Source of the DNA: Trogon surrucura
Lineage: Eukaryota; Chordata; Aves; Trogoniformes; Trogonidae
NCBI GenBank assembly: GCA_020746105.1
Contig: CM036617.1
Coordinates: forward strand, 164,122,912-164,186,911
Length of the DNA: 64,000 nucleotides
Reading direction: 5' to 3'
Shown here: piece after piece, positions 25,311 through 39,089 of the stretch
Numbering within the stretch: the first letter of the stretch is position 1
Layout of the letters: each line of letters begins with the position of its first letter
Made by a program: the position numbers and the translations under genes
Notes under the pieces: generated by a model
The model's database searches: none
What the model saw: the letters and a program-made list of their open reading frames with translations, nothing else
Told to the model about the DNA's origin: nothing

Positions 25311-28300
25311 TTTTAAATATGGTTCATTATGCTTGTTGTTTCTGCCTTGTGATCTTTCCCAAACTGGACTTCAGGGTTCATTTAGAAAAAGTTCTGGACT
25401 GTGCTTTGCAGAAATGGAGGAGAAACATACTCAGGAGACCCAGCTTGCTAGAACCAGGGTCTGGAAATGGCCTCTGTGAGAAGGTAGGAAACCACAGCTG
25501 CATTTCTCACTCACTGATCTCACCAGTCTTTTCCCAGTGAACCAAGTAAGTGCACCTGCTGGTAGGCCAGGCTTGACCAAAGACCTCCAGCTCCTGCACG
25601 GGTCACATAAGGAAAGATCCAGTTCAGAGGTCTGGGATTTGTTTTGCCCTAACAGGCTCTGCTGAGCTGCCAGTAGAGGACTGTGGGTACTGTAGTCTAA
25701 GAAGCAATTTCCCAAGCTACAAACATTCCAATTAGAAACACAGTGAGTGGGCAAACAAAACACATCAGGCTGGATGTGTTTTCTTCTGAACCCTGGAGGA
25801 ACTTAAGCCAGCTGCTCCAGATTTATAGCTGCTCCAGATTTATTGCAGCAAAACTGCAAGTCGCTCAGGCTCTCAGAGCACGTAGGAAGGTGCTCTGCTC
25901 CTGCTGTCTCTGCAGAGGAGCAGGGGACACCCCCTCATTCCTCCCCAAGAGCTCCCTGTTTCCCATGTAAATGTCATACTACTTTATGATGGAGAAGGTG
26001 TCCAGAGCTCAGGTAGAAACAGGCAGGCCAGGTCAGACACCCCTGGTTTTGTGGCTGCAGCCCAGCAGTGCCTGTGAGGCATCTTGCTGCTCCCTTTTGC
26101 TGCGAGCGCAGGCACTAGCGATCCCTCCTGCACTGGCCTGCGGCACTCCTCGAGCTGTTTGCAAAGAGCTTCCAGGTGTTAAGGAGACAGGAGAGGGCTT
26201 GCTGCAGTGCTCCTCGGCTTCCTGCGAGGTCTGCCAGTGAGTCTCCTGAAAGGTTCTTCTGAAAGACTCTTCTTCTCCAAAAGAGTCTGCTGCCGGGCAC
26301 ATCTCACAAGGATGTCTCAACCCGTCAGAACTTCAGCGGGTCGTTCTGCATTGCCACAGCCACCCCATGCCATGAGCAGCAGCGCTGAAATGGCTGCTGT
26401 CCTCTCTGTAAAGTGCAATGCTCTCATCTGCCAAAGGGACAGCCTCAACCATCTTCCACTTGCAAGTCAGTCCTGGGGACACTGACACAGGCTGTCTGCA
26501 AGGCGGGGATGGCTGAGATATGCCCAGAGCTGGTCTGTCTGAGCAACAGGACACAATCAGCATACACAGCTGGGACAGGTGGGTCTTGCTGTCGAGCCTG
26601 GAGCTCAGCAGTCCTTCCAAGGAGCGAAAGGCAGTGCCTTCCCTCAGCTGCCCTGTGCCAGAGCCATACTCCAGCCATTGCCTCGGACAGGAAAACCCTG
26701 AGCTGCATGTGCTGTACCCATCATCTGTCTCCAAGTGGTGGGACTGGCATGAGCTGATGGAGGCAGACATGTCTCCCTTGGGACACCTCTCCCTTGCAGC
26801 CTCCTCACCCATTTTTTTTCTTTCTCCTTCCCACAGTGAAGAAAGCAGGGCTACAGGCTGCTATCGTGATTGTCTTTGCACTCTACATCCAGGGCAAAGC
26901 CGAGAAGGGCTGTAAGGTTTTGGGGGTGGCCCCATTCCCCATCTGAGGGATGGGTCAGGTGGGTGAGCAGTGGTATCGGAGTGCCCTCTGCTGGCCCCAT
27001 TTCTGGACTATTTGGACTTTCCAAGCCTTCCACATCCCCAATACGCCTGGAAAGTTGGGTCTTGCCTTGCTCCTCCTCCTCCCACCAGGCTCTCACACCC
27101 TTGCCATGGTGGGCACCGCTCCAGCAGCAATACGAGCCAGCCCACAAGTAGTACAGAGTCTGTCAGAGCTGGGTCACAGCCCCAGAGGAGCCAGCATAGT
27201 GGGGAAATTCAGGACAGAAAATATTTTAAGTCAGCTTATGTGGGCAGGTGGGTGCAAGAGTGCAGGTGTCACTCACGTTCACTGAGTGTTGCTGCAGAGT
27301 TGTGGAGGGGACTCCCAGAGGTTTTTTGGCTATGTCTGCAGTTCCGCAGGAAGGAAAATCCATTTCCTGCTCCTCTGCTCCAACAGGCAAGAAAAACAGA
27401 GGTGTGGTGAAAGGGGCAAAGGAGGAGCACACTCTCTCCCTTTTAGGCTTGGTGCCCTTCACACGGTTGACACTGTGATGGGAGAGGGTGATCTGCCCAC
27501 TTTGAATGAGTATCTACAGTGCTGGGGCAAAACATCCTGATCATTCATTTGCTGTGAGTGGCTGAGAGCCTCCATCACACTGAGATGTGTATGCCTTTAT
27601 TCTTCAGCTCAAATTTTCCTCCAGAGCTACCCTAGATATCTCCCTCTGTTTTGACTATCCCAATGCGCCATAGTGAAACCAGCAAGGAAGACTGGGATCA
27701 TTCTCTCTGGACCCAGGACACCCGAGTTGGGACCTGCTCGTGGATTCCTAGGTTGTGCTAAGAAATCTCCCAAGACTGTGCACAAAGAGTTGGGGTCTGA
27801 AGCTGATCTATGCTGATTTACACCAGCAGAAAACCTGACACACTATCTGTGGGCTCTAGAAATGCAGAAATGACCTTCTGTTGCTATCAGTAGAGGAGAG
27901 AAAGAGAGAACAAGACTACAATTCGAGGATATCAGGTCCCTCTGTGGAGCTGGTCACTTTGTGCTTTGGTTTCTAAGTCATTCAAGCAGGAATAACACTG
28001 ACCTGACAGGTAGGATGTGAGCTAATTAGCAGTGCTCTCTCTGAGCTCCTTCCAAGCTCAAGTGCTGCAGAAATGTTGAATACAGAGTCTGGTTACTATT
28101 CAGGGTAATTGTTAGTTGGAAAGAGGTAATGGAAACTGGATTATCCAGGGAGGTGGCTTGGGCTTGAGACTGGGGTGCTGCATTGAGACATTTGGGGCCC
28201 CATGAGGGAGAGATGCAGTGAGATGCTGGACATGCCAGTATGTGGGGGCCTGGCAGAGAAGAGAGGAGTCCCAGAGGAGTCCTGGAGGAGAAGCCCTGAG

Positions 28301-30225
28301 GAGAAACTTCCTCCCACATGTCATGGGTAGGCAGCTGAGCCCTGAAAGCAGTTCCATCAGGAGCTGTCTGTTGTAAATACTACAGAAGAGTGACAGAAAA
28401 CCCAAAACCAAAATCAAAAAAAAAGCATGGAAAAAAAAAACATATGCAGGGGAAGGACTTTGTTGCTGTTTTTTTTTTTTTTTAAAGGAGCAAACAAAGG
28501 TGTCCTGCAGCCTCAGCGGTGCTGTGTCCTCCACTGGAAGAAGGCACTGAAATTGCTTAGACATGCAGTCCACCAAAAGACTTCAGTGTGGGACTAACAC
28601 ATAGTGTAGCCACCCTCACCAGGACTGCTTGGGGTCTTGAAATGCTGTGTGTGGTATCTCTCTGCCAAGAAGGGAGCTATGTGTGGATATCATTCTTCCC
28701 TCACGTTTGTCAGAGTAATGTAAAAAGTAAGCTGATAGCGTCCAAGCTCGAGTAAAAACTTTCCTTTCTCTCTTTTCATTAAGCACTGCTGAAACCACTG
28801 CCCTCTCTCCCCCTCTGGCAGTCATCTAAATGCCAAGCCACAGACAATGTGGAGCCAGCCTCTGGTCCTATTAACCCAAAATGCTGAAAGATTCGCAGGC
28901 CAGAAAAACTTTGTCTGGTAAAAATGTAAATGTCACTTTACAGAGGAGAACTTCAGCTTGACAGAAAATCCATTTCCTCTTCCAAACAGTTTGTGAACTC
29001 TTATGGATGCCACACTGTGGCTTGTTGAGCAAGCAAGGTGGAACACAAATGCTATTTTTCCAGACCCATCTACTCAGTCTCCAACTGTTTCAGTCCATTT
29101 ACCTGCAGATGGGCCTGTCACTGCCACAAGGGCTACAGTTTTAAAAGGCACTAAAAAAAAAAAAATGAAAGGCAGCCAAGACCTCCTTCCTTTCTCCTCA
29201 CTACTCAAATCCAGATGCCTAAGGTGTTGGCACAGATCCCGTTCTCCATGGTCCCCTGGCTAAATCCCAGCCACAGTGGTGTCAGACTGGGAGTTCCCTG
29301 GGCTCCTGTAAATGAGAAGTATTTTCTGCAGCTGAAATTGAGATCCCATTATCCCAAACTGTATCACTTCCAAGTAGGACCAAAGCCCTCAGTCTTTTTT
29401 CTTGCCCACTAGGTACCAGCTCTTACCAAATAAGTCAATGCACATTACTGATGTCCTGCAGAAGTGTTGGAGACCTGCTTCAGGGATATCTCAGGGTTTT
29501 GCAAAGCTCCCAGCGGGAAGCCAGGGCTGATTTCTGTGCAACCATATTGGACTTTGAGGAGACGATTGCAGAGGTAGAAATCTGCCCTGGATTCCTGGAA
29601 CAAGCCCTGACTACAACTCTCCACAAGCTGCTTCTTTCCTTCCAGGTCTCTGTGGCCCTCTGCCCCATTCCTAGGCTGTTTTTTCTGTGTGCACACAGAC
29701 CACGAGGGAAAGAAAGACCAGAGCTCTTCAGAGATATGGGAAATGCTTTTCATCAGAGCCCTACCCAATCCACCCATCCATCAGCCTGTGACTCCAACTG
29801 TCTCCCACTCTGCTTGTAGCTTTAATTCCTTCTCTGTGATTTCTTTCTGCCTCTACCACCCTGGAAGTTCCTCCTCAAATCAGCTGGAAGGCAAGGGGCG
29901 GTGTGTGAAACAGTTAAGTCCCCTGCAGAGTATGCCAAGCTCCATTGGCTGTACCAGGATCCCAAAAAACAAGCATGTAGGAGGTATTTTGCACCTGACC
30001 TGAACATGCAGAACTCCAGGGCAGAGAGGTCTCTCTAACAAATTCGTTGTACAGTGGAAATGACCATAGAGAAACAGCGAGGAGAAAGAGTGAGAAAAAG
30101 AGATACAAAAAGAAAAGCAGTAAAAAACATACATTTGAGGGCAGTGGGGACACGAAGAGTAATGTGGAGATGCAGAGCAGCAGAAAATGAGCAGACGACA
30201 TTATATTTACAGAGAGCTGGCTACA
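25311..30225. other. Non-coding, nothing recognised
   Basis: Nearly 5 kb without exon or repeat family. A- and T-runs at 28414-28440 and 28470-28484 form a loose inverted pair. Open frames here show no conserved motifs. Confidence 0.55.
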
Positions 30226-30229
30226 GGGA

Positions 30230-30712
30230 AAAAAAAAAGGGGGAGGGAGGCATATAGAGGGAAGAGCACAGATGCAGGGGAAGAGAACACAGGGTAGGGA
30301 AGAGAAGGGGGAAGTCAGGGAAAAAGGGAGGGATCTGGAGGGACTGCCTGATGTCAAATCTGATAGAAAAGAGGATTTATCTGCAAAAAATAACCCAGAT
30401 CTAAGCCACAGCTCCAGAGCAGCTGTGTGCAGAGTCACAGTGCTGTGTATTTATTCTTAAGTAAAAACAAAAAAAAGGGCTTGTGGAGGTGGCAAAGCAC
30501 CAAAGCAGCGTCGTGTCATACCAGGAGGCTGCCTGCCAGCCTGGACCAAGATGAAGCAGAGGCAAGGGAAGGAAAGACAAGGCAAGGCAGAGGAAGGAAA
30601 GACAAGGCAAGGGAGGGGAAGGCAAAGCAAAGGAGGAGAAGGCAGAGAAAGACAGAGAAAAGGCCAGGCAGGACGCAGAGGACCTGTCCCTGTCCAGGGT
30701 GCTGACTAGAGC
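30230..30712. repeat. Purine-rich tract with a 25-bp duplication
   Basis: GGGAGGGAGG- and GGAAGG-type DNA. The word GGAAAGACAAGGCAAG occurs at 30571 and again at 30596, a 25-bp tandem duplication. It abuts the pyrimidine tract that follows. Confidence 0.75.
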
Positions 30713-30716
30713 CTGC

Positions 30717-30945
30717 CACCTCTTGTCCTCCTTCGCTCTTCCTCCTCCTTCCTCCTCCCCCTCCTTCTCCTCCTCCTCCTCCTCCTCCTATCTCCTCCTT
30801 CGCTCTTCTCCTCCTTCCTCCTCCTCCTCCTCTCTTCTCCTTCTCCCTCCTCCTCCTTCCTCTTCTTCCTTCCTCCTCCTCTTTCCTCCTCTTCCCTCCT
30901 CTACCTTCTCCTTTTCCTCCTCCTCCTTTTCCTCCTGCCCCCATC
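30717..30945. repeat. (CTC)n-like polypyrimidine tract
   Basis: About 230 bp almost entirely of C and T on the plus strand, mainly CTCCTCCTT units, interrupted only by a few G and A. The complementary strand is polypurine. Confidence 0.95.
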
Positions 30946-33900
30946 CCGGCGCAGAGTGCAGGGACCATTCCGGGAACTTCAGTTACAAAAGCAGTGTGCA
31001 GTCAACTATATGTAGAAGATATTTTTTCCTCTTCTTCTCTCTTGCCAATAATTGCAGCATCAGGGCTGGACTCTCTAAGGGCAGGACAGGATGACTGTCT
31101 GTCCTTTTCGCTGCTGGATCTCAAACTCTCAGCACCCACACTGAATTAGAGGTTGAGATGGGAGGTTGAACTTGGCTATCCCATCTGCACCTGATCAGTC
31201 CAGATTGCATGACCTGGAATTGGCAGTCACACAAGTACTCTGTGTGTTGGGGCACATTTGCCACCAGGGAGCTTTTGGTGAGAAGATTTCTCTGCATGGC
31301 TTTGAGGCTTACAAAAAGACTTAGTCTGAAAAGTGGTCTTAAAACCATGGTACACCCGTAGGGTGGACAGGTGCTCTGTCTCCACAGCAGCTCAAGACTC
31401 TACTGTGGGCTGCCAGGCCATTTAGCAATATGAAAGGGCCGAAAGGGATCTGACCTCCTCTGTCCTCAGCACTAGTATGTGTGTCTGCCTCTCTCCACGC
31501 ATCACCACTCCATTTTTGTTTTGCAAATCATCTGCTCCACAGAGGAGAAAGTAGTGCCCAAGAGCCTGACAGAGTTGCTCCATGGCCATCTACCAGCTGA
31601 TGCTGGCACAGAGTTGCACAACAAACCTGTCTTCCTGAGATCAACCTGGTACCAGTGCTTTCTTACCAGCAACCTAGTTTTCCAATCTGACACCAACAGT
31701 CTGGACCAGAACAATGTGTTTTAAGAGTTGGTTGGAAAAACATCTGACAGAAGGAGTGTAAGGTGGGTGGCCCTGCCACAGAAATATAAAGCTCCCGATA
31801 GCTGGCTAACACCACCTCCTTAACTCTCTGTGTTTCTAATATGTGACCAAGTCAGAGTGCAAACTCCCCAACCACACAGAGCCTTGTGTCACCAGACAAT
31901 ACAAACATTTCTTTCCAGCACGGAGATCTTACTTACACTTGACACATGGCAAGAACCCATAGTGATTCCTGCCACGATCATATGATAGCAAGCATAGCTT
32001 CATGATACCATTCTCAAGATCACCATGGAAGGCAAAATGTCCTTCAGGGATGCAGGGCATCAGTTGGGTCCCAACTGTCCTGTCAACAGAGCAAGTCAGG
32101 GAGCCACATTTCATGGGCACGTGCTGCCTCGCAGCAAGACAGCCCCATTTTTAGGATACTTGAGGCAAGGAAAATGCACCAGGAAGAGTCAGAACAGCAC
32201 AGTTCCGGGCCAGCTGGGATGAACCACTTACCTTGTGGCATCTCCTCCATTTCTGCTTTCCTTGTCTGGGCTGTGCCCAGCAGCTGGCTGGCGGAGTAGC
32301 CGTCCCCCTCCTGTGGGCCAGTGCCATGTGTCTAACTTGGAATATTGTTCTCCAGTTCTAGGAAATTGGATTAAGGGTCAGAGAATACCGACTGTTATTT
32401 ACCTTTGATTAAAACCAACCCTCCTCCCCCCTCCCCCGGGCTGGAGAGGCCAATGTTGCTGTTATTTACTCTGCTGCCAAACCTGGAGTTCAATCCCTGC
32501 CCTGCGGCACTCAATAAAAGCCAACGCGGAGGGAAGGGAGGGGGAGGTGGAAGGCTGTACAGCAGCAAGCAGGCAGGGCTGTGTGGGTGGAAGGGGAGTG
32601 ATTATCCAGGCCACTAAGTCCAGTTCGTTTCTTTTGCAGTCAGGCTCTGCCTGAGCAAGAGCAGGGCTGCTGGAGGTGCCTGCCTCCGTGGTTTGAAGCA
32701 CTGGGTGATCACAAGCAAGTCCCCATGTCTGTCACTGGTCCTCTCCCCTCGCTACATCCCCACTTTCTCACAGCTCTCCTTTTTCTCTCCACCTTCACCC
32801 TCCTCTTCCCACTCCATGAGCTCCCCGCCTCCCGTTTCTGCCTTCTTCTCTCTTCTGCTCCCCCTCCTTCCTACCCTCTCCCCCCACTTCCATTTCTCAT
32901 TCCCCTCATTCTCCTCCTTCCCTCTCCCCCCACCCTCCAAGCCACTATTCCAGGACAATAGAGCAGATGGCAGACTGTTTGTTTTTTATGTCCCTTTGGA
33001 AAATCAGCTCAGCTGTTGAATCTGCGACTTTTGCTAAAAACAGACACTGTCCAACACTAGCTGAATGCGGGGGGGGGGAAAGGAGGGAGGTATGGAGGGG
33101 CCCTACTCTTCCTACCAGCTGCACCAAGACCTTGTCTGTCTGCACTCCACACTGTGCCTTTGGGAAACAGGCCTGTCTGAGAGCCTGGAGAGGAGCATTC
33201 TCCCCTGCACAATAGAAGAAACATTGCAAGCAGAGAAAGCTTGCCCATCTTCTGCAGTCAGCCTTGCTCTAACCAAAGCTGATCACAATGTGGGAGAGGT
33301 GGGGCAGTGAGGAAGTGGCAGAGTCCTCTCAGAACATCCATCCTGCTCATTGTCCCAATCTGCTGCTTCTCTCAGTGTTCGTGAAAGTCAAGTCATGTGC
33401 AGTCTCTCGAGGCAGGAGACACACAGCACAGAGGAGAGGTTGATGCCCTTTCCAAGGCCTACATCTCCTCCTTTGCTACCAAAGTAGCCATGAGTGAGAA
33501 GCCACAGGCCAGGACTGAGTGTATGGTAGGGAAAGACAGTCCTTTCCTTTTTCTTTCCAGCTTTCCCCCTTTCTTGTCGAATCCCTAAGCTGCAAGGTAC
33601 CACTCTTCAAGACAGCGTTCAGCAGTTGCCAACACATCCATGAGGAGGATGCAGACTTTGTTCTGTTTCTTTCTCTTATCCAAACTTTCTTCATCCCTCA
33701 CCTCTCCTTTCCCTTGTGCTTCTGTCAGACATCCTTCAGATCTGTTTCTTCATGGTATTTCCAGGCAATGGATCTTTGCTCCTGGACTCTGTCCCTTCCT
33801 ACCCAAAGACCATCTTGTTCCCCCTGCTCAGATGTGACAATACTGTCTCATTGATCCTGTGAGCCCTCTCCTCCTTCCCCACCCTGTCTCTTCTTGTAAG

Positions 33901-36900
33901 TGCTTTGGGGTAGGCACCATTTTTCTCTCTGTCCTGCACCGAGTACAAGCTGACCTTGGCTTACAACTGAGGCTGGTGAATTTTCAGCCAATGCAAATTC
34001 TGGGTATTTCATGGCGTATCCTCCACCTGATACATCACGGCCAAAGGCACCATCTGCAGATTCTCTGTGCCCCTCTTCTGGGGATGAGATGGGGAAGGAA
34101 GCACTTCAGAATAGTAGCATCTCTCCCCATCCGATTGCCCTGTTTAGTTGCGTTTCTCTTTCTTATGCTGCTAAAGTCAACACTGTCTTCCTCAAGCAGT
34201 GGCAGAAGGCTCAGAGACAGCAAATCCATGTACAAAGCACTCAGTTTAATTTGTTCTCGAAGTTCACTATGAATCAGATGCAGCCAAGGGAGGCTTGACC
34301 GAGGCACCATCAAAGGTAATATCTGAAGAGTCTCCTTAGCCTTGTAAAATCCGGGAAGGCAATTTAAACATGAGAGATAGGCAAGGAGCCCATTCTTGAG
34401 GTCTGTAATTAATCACGTACAGTTCAAACAGGGAGATGAGTTCCCAGCTTTCTTGGAGTCCAGGCTGGATTAAACAGGGAGTGACAAAAATCTCAGGCTG
34501 TCAAGGAATAGCCTTAAAGAGACAATGCTACCTGAGCAACAACAGCTCAGCCCTGCACCCCTTTAATCTTCCAGGTAATTGGGCAGAAAGTCTAGAGGAA
34601 AAAAATCTGCATCAGATGGTGAGAACAGACACAGTTACTTTTACATTCCTGATGCTGCTTCTGCCTTCGCTTATGTCTATAGTAACACTCACATCCTCTT
34701 CAGTAGAGCCATAAACTGAGCATTATTCGGGACAGAAGAAAGTCCCAGTTGTATGAGATCCCATCTCTGTCACCAGCTGCTAACAGGTACCTCGAAGAAG
34801 AACATAAGGATGGCCCATGCCTCTCTGTGCCCACGCAGTTACTGAATGGAGCAGTCACTCACCCTCCTTCACCTCCGCATCTACTGAGAAGTGTGGTCAG
34901 GTGTGGAGAACCCTGCTGACTTGTGGTACAAAAGAGAAAGATAGGTGTCTTTTAGGGTTTTTTCAGGGATTGAAGACAAAATAAATCAAATAAATGAATG
35001 GAAATAGCTACTTATTCCACCCTTGGACTGTCTGAAGAGCCTGCATCATAAGCAAGGGCAGAGGAAATATCATAATTAAGGAATATCTGTTTTAAGGAAT
35101 TGAGTATAACTGTCAGATGAAAATACATCAACATACCTAGAATGTTACTTAAAAAAAAATAAAGAAAAAAAGAAGAGGTTCAGGGCCAACTAACCTGATC
35201 TCACCTCTTCCAAATTGAATTCTGACTCTCAGGCTGACATGCTCTGTGGCACTAGAGCGCTACAATTGTCATGATCACAAAAATATCTAGAGTTGGGGAT
35301 CCAGGCAGCATCCCCTTTCCCGCTATTGCTGGCAGCTGCCAAACAGCACTTTCAATGCACAGCTGAATTTCCTATGTTCTCCTCCAAGGCCCTGCTTGGT
35401 GGTTTCCTTCCTTCCAGTCTCCTTTCTTCCTGTTCGTATTTCTCACCTTTTGGCTTCTGTCTAATAAACTGCTCATCTTTTCAAGGCTGCATCTTTAGCT
35501 AGAGGCCTGGGGAGACAGCTGAAGGCTGTGATCTGGGTATGAGTTGGATAAATCCCACAGTGGCTTAGAAATCAGCAATTTTTCTTCGGCAGCAGAGCTG
35601 TTAAGAGGAGTTGGCACCAGAAACAGAAGCATTGTCTAGCGTTGCTATTCTTCTCTCTCCCCTTCAAGTCTTTAGCAACAACTGCAGTTTCCCACCTATT
35701 TCAACTAACTTCTCTTTTCCCCCTAAAGATAGTCATTAGCATTTTTTTTGCACTGTCAAATAGGGATTTCCTTATAAAAATTCTTCACAGCTAAGGGGAA
35801 AGTGAAGAAAGGATATTGTTAACATGAAAGCCTCACTTAATACTTTACATTCAAATACTGTAACTGCTTTTCTTTCCCCTCCTTCTCCTTTTTTCTGAAT
35901 CTTCCATATACAGTTTAAACATCATTAACAGTGTTGGTTGCTATGGTGTTGGGCAGGCGGAGGTCTCTGCACTTGAAACCTTGAACTACACTTAGTGTTG
36001 TACACCAGCAGGGTCATGCCAACACCTTTGACTTTGACCTCATTTTTCCCAGTAAAATATAAAGACCACGTCTCCACCCCTTTTCATTCTTGGGAGAGTT
36101 TTTTCCCTGCAATAAGAAAAGAGACCATGAGATAAAGAAAGGGAGAGAGAGAGAGATATAAAAAGAAAAAGAAATTAAATAAATTAATAGGCCCATTGGA
36201 ACCTTTCCAAAAACTTTAACTGTTACATCTGAAAATCATGAAGGAGAATAAAACAAGACATTGTCCTGAGAAGTTTCTCGTGAGGTTGTTTCTCATTTTA
36301 CCAAGAAGCTAAACATTTTAATAAACTAGGAAAATGAGACTGTAAAACCACAACATCTGAGAGCAAGCCCCAGGGGCAGGAACCATTCCTGAAACTAATT
36401 TTAACTCAGGTTTTAACGTTGATCAGATTTCATGTGGTGAATGTCCCCTTAAGCTGTCTCTCTGTTCTTAGAGAAAACCTGGTTTCTTTTGTCGACTCCG
36501 AGAAGCTATTTTCTTTCCAACGCATTGTCGTCACAGGCATAACGGGATTTTTCTGTCATTCATTTCTCTACAGCCCAAGAGATGCCCTGCCCCAGACATC
36601 TTCTCATCTGTTCTCGGTTCCTTATGAGACAAGACATTTTCCACAGAAGTGGCACTTAACTGCTCCAGCAATGAAGCCCACTCTTAAACTGGTCCCCACG
36701 CAGTCACTCAAGGACTCAGCCCATTTAATATCTGATTTTCAGCCATGCAAAAGGCACCAGGTCAATTCAGACCAGCTAAAGCCAGGATCCAAAGCAGTCT
36801 TCCAGTTCCTCTGCTTTGCTTTTCCCCAGGGATGTGAAGCTGCTGTAACATTTTCTTCTCCTTCTCTGGGCACATGAATCACATTTTGCTTCAGCTGTCA

Positions 36901-38293
36901 CCAGGACATCTACAGATAGGACCGGCTTTTTAACTCAAAGTCTCAATTAACATCAGCTAAAAGTCTGAATGGGGAAAAAAAAGAAGATATCTGGGTGGTG
37001 TAGCTCTCTCTTAAGACTCTCATTTCTTCTCACAGAAGCTTTTTTCATCTTCTGGTTGAGTTCAAACTAAATGGTTTGTCCCTTTGTGGGGCAGGACTTC
37101 CTCATGCTGCCTCTGTCTTCCAATAGTTGGGTGTCTCTGTTTTGAGCCACATGGTTCCTACGTTCAGGCAGCTGAATGAGCCAAGTGCTTTGCATGGCTC
37201 AAGGATTGGTCGTTGGCATTAGCTAGCCCCTGTCTCTGCTCAGGATGAATTTCCATTTCAAAGGTGTGTTGTGCAAGAGAAGGAAGCAGAACTCTTTGCT
37301 GTTTAACAAGCTGGCTAAATGGCAGTAAGAATGACCAGGCTGAAAAACAGCTCTATAGGCTCCTACTTTCTGCTTCTCCAGCAATTAAAGCTCTCATTCG
37401 TTTCTAGGCACACCTTTGTAGAGGTGGAAGGTCTTCCTGATGCCTTTCCTTTAAACTTTATGTGTGCTGTGTAGGAGATGCTGATGCTTGGAGGGCTGGG
37501 AGGGAGTAATGGGGTGGCCAGTTTTCAAAACGGTGGAAGCACAGTGATCGTCACCCTTGGCTCTTCCAGCCCACCAGCAGCAGGCTTAGTCACACCAGCA
37601 GCATCAAAGCTGAGCAGCTCTTTGAAGAAAGGGCATTTGTCCTTTCATCAGGAACCTTTCACAGATCCCAACAGTGTGTTGTGAAGCAAAATACCTGTTT
37701 GTGGCACCACTTGCCATTTTTAAAACAGCCTCTCTGCCTTCCGGCTTTCCCTGCAATGCTTTCCCCCAGCCATTTAACCACGGGTACAAGGACAAAACGG
37801 TGCCAAAGTTCTTCTCCTAGTAAGCAGAATTGCCCAGCTTTCATGCCAGGCTCCATACTGAGAAAAGGACTCTCCACAAACATGCCAGAAAGCTTGTAAC
37901 CTATTTGGGCTTGCTCCTTCCCCCTGTTGCGCTCAGCAGGGACAGCAGGAAGGCAGAAAGCTGCTCTTAGCATCTGGAGGAAAGAAACACAGAGATAAAA
38001 AGCTCTTTGCCTTGCTGTTTCCATTCCTTCACGACTTTTTTTTTTTTTTTTGGTTGGGGCACAGAGAAGATTATAAAGCTGTAACCTCTAATCCGCTCCT
38101 GAGAGCTCCTTCTCCATCTCTTCCTTTCTCCTCTCTTTCAGCCAGTTCTAATCCTTCATGTCTTCTCTCTCACAGGTAGAAGTTGGAGTCTAATCTCAGA
38201 CGACAGGTTGGTAATTAGAGCAAGAGATTATCCTGACCCCGTAACAAGAAAGTAAAAAGAGAGGAATAATGCAGGGCCATAAAAGATCAAGCC
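30946..38293. other. Non-coding, with pyrimidine-rich and purine-rich patches
   Basis: No gene recognised left of the MFNG poly(A) signal. A C/T-rich tract spans about 32735-32940, a G-run lies at 33069-33078, a GA-rich patch near 36135-36157 and a T-run at 38036-38051. Confidence 0.6.
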
Positions 38294-39019
38294 TTTAATG
38301 TTCAGTGCAGGAACCATCCTCATCTCAGTCCGTCTTTTCCTGGCTCCCCTACCCTACACCCTCTCTTTTGCCCTGTCAGAGGGTGAGATTCCTGATTCTT
38401 TGTACTTCCTGCCCATCTCTGCTCTGCTGAGCAAGGCCGTTTTTTCAGCACTCATTCAGCACAGCAAAAGGTGACATTTTCCATTTCTATAGACCTTGAC
38501 TAAGTAGAGACTCAGCCAAGGGTCTGTGGCTGGGAAGAGTGGGCAGTGGGGAAAGCACAGGCAGATATGGTGAGAAAGGGCCTGCTCAGAGAGGCTGAAG
38601 CCACGACACGCTAGCAGCCATCCTCAACTGGGCACTGAGTACTCATACCCAGGACACTTCTAGTCCAGCAACATGAATCCACAGCAAGGAGCAGCAGCAG
38701 GTCCCCATCTCTAGCCAGATGTCCAGCAGTCACTACCAAGTCCTTGATCTCCCCAGGAAGGCGTACTGCTCCCATCCCTTGCACATATCCCAGCACAGAT
38801 GGGCAGCTCATCCCATGGTATCCCATGGTATCTGCGACAGATCTTGTCTCGTGTCCTGTGCCACTGCTATTCAGCAAGAACCAAAAAAGCCATCACACAG
38901 TCGCAAGATCACCACAGAAAAGGGGAAATTGGGAGCACCAAGTTTCTTCTGTGCCCCACCCCTCACATGTGCAAGGTGAACAGATGCCATCAGGATCCAC
39001 TGTAGCTGAGGCTCAGGCA
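38294..39019 (-). other. MFNG: MFNG 3' UTR candidate with ATTAAA polyadenylation signal
   Basis: From the stop codon no conserved coding sequence follows. The first good poly(A) hexamer on the minus strand is ATTAAA at 38294-38299 (plus strand TTTAAT), giving a 3' UTR of roughly 0.74 kb. The hexamer is a common variant, but the true cleavage site cannot be seen from sequence alone. Confidence 0.45.
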
Positions 39020-39089
39020 TCACCAGCCAACACCAGGCTGAAGGCACCAGGAGGTGTCAGGATAGAGATGGCAGTGGAGTGATCGAAAC
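39020..39089 (-). CDS. MFNG: MFNG last coding exon (stop at 39020-39022)
   Basis: Completes Arg328 and encodes [15 protein letters not shown] plus a short tail LQPGVGW before TGA. The block is the fringe C-terminal signature, with the two late cysteines kept. The acceptor reads CCCCAGCAG|G, a tandem AG site. The downstream AG gives DPSRFRS as in other fringes; the upstream one would insert one residue. Confidence 0.93.

Noticed and set aside
30516..31094. Frames rich in Gly/Glu/Arg (minus) and Ser/Pro (plus)
   Set aside because: They are translations of the purine/pyrimidine tract, not genes.
1..38290. ELFN2 coding exon in the left part
   Set aside because: No leucine-rich-repeat or fibronectin III coding sequence is seen on either strand. 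If ELFN2 is the neighbour, its coding exon lies left of the window.
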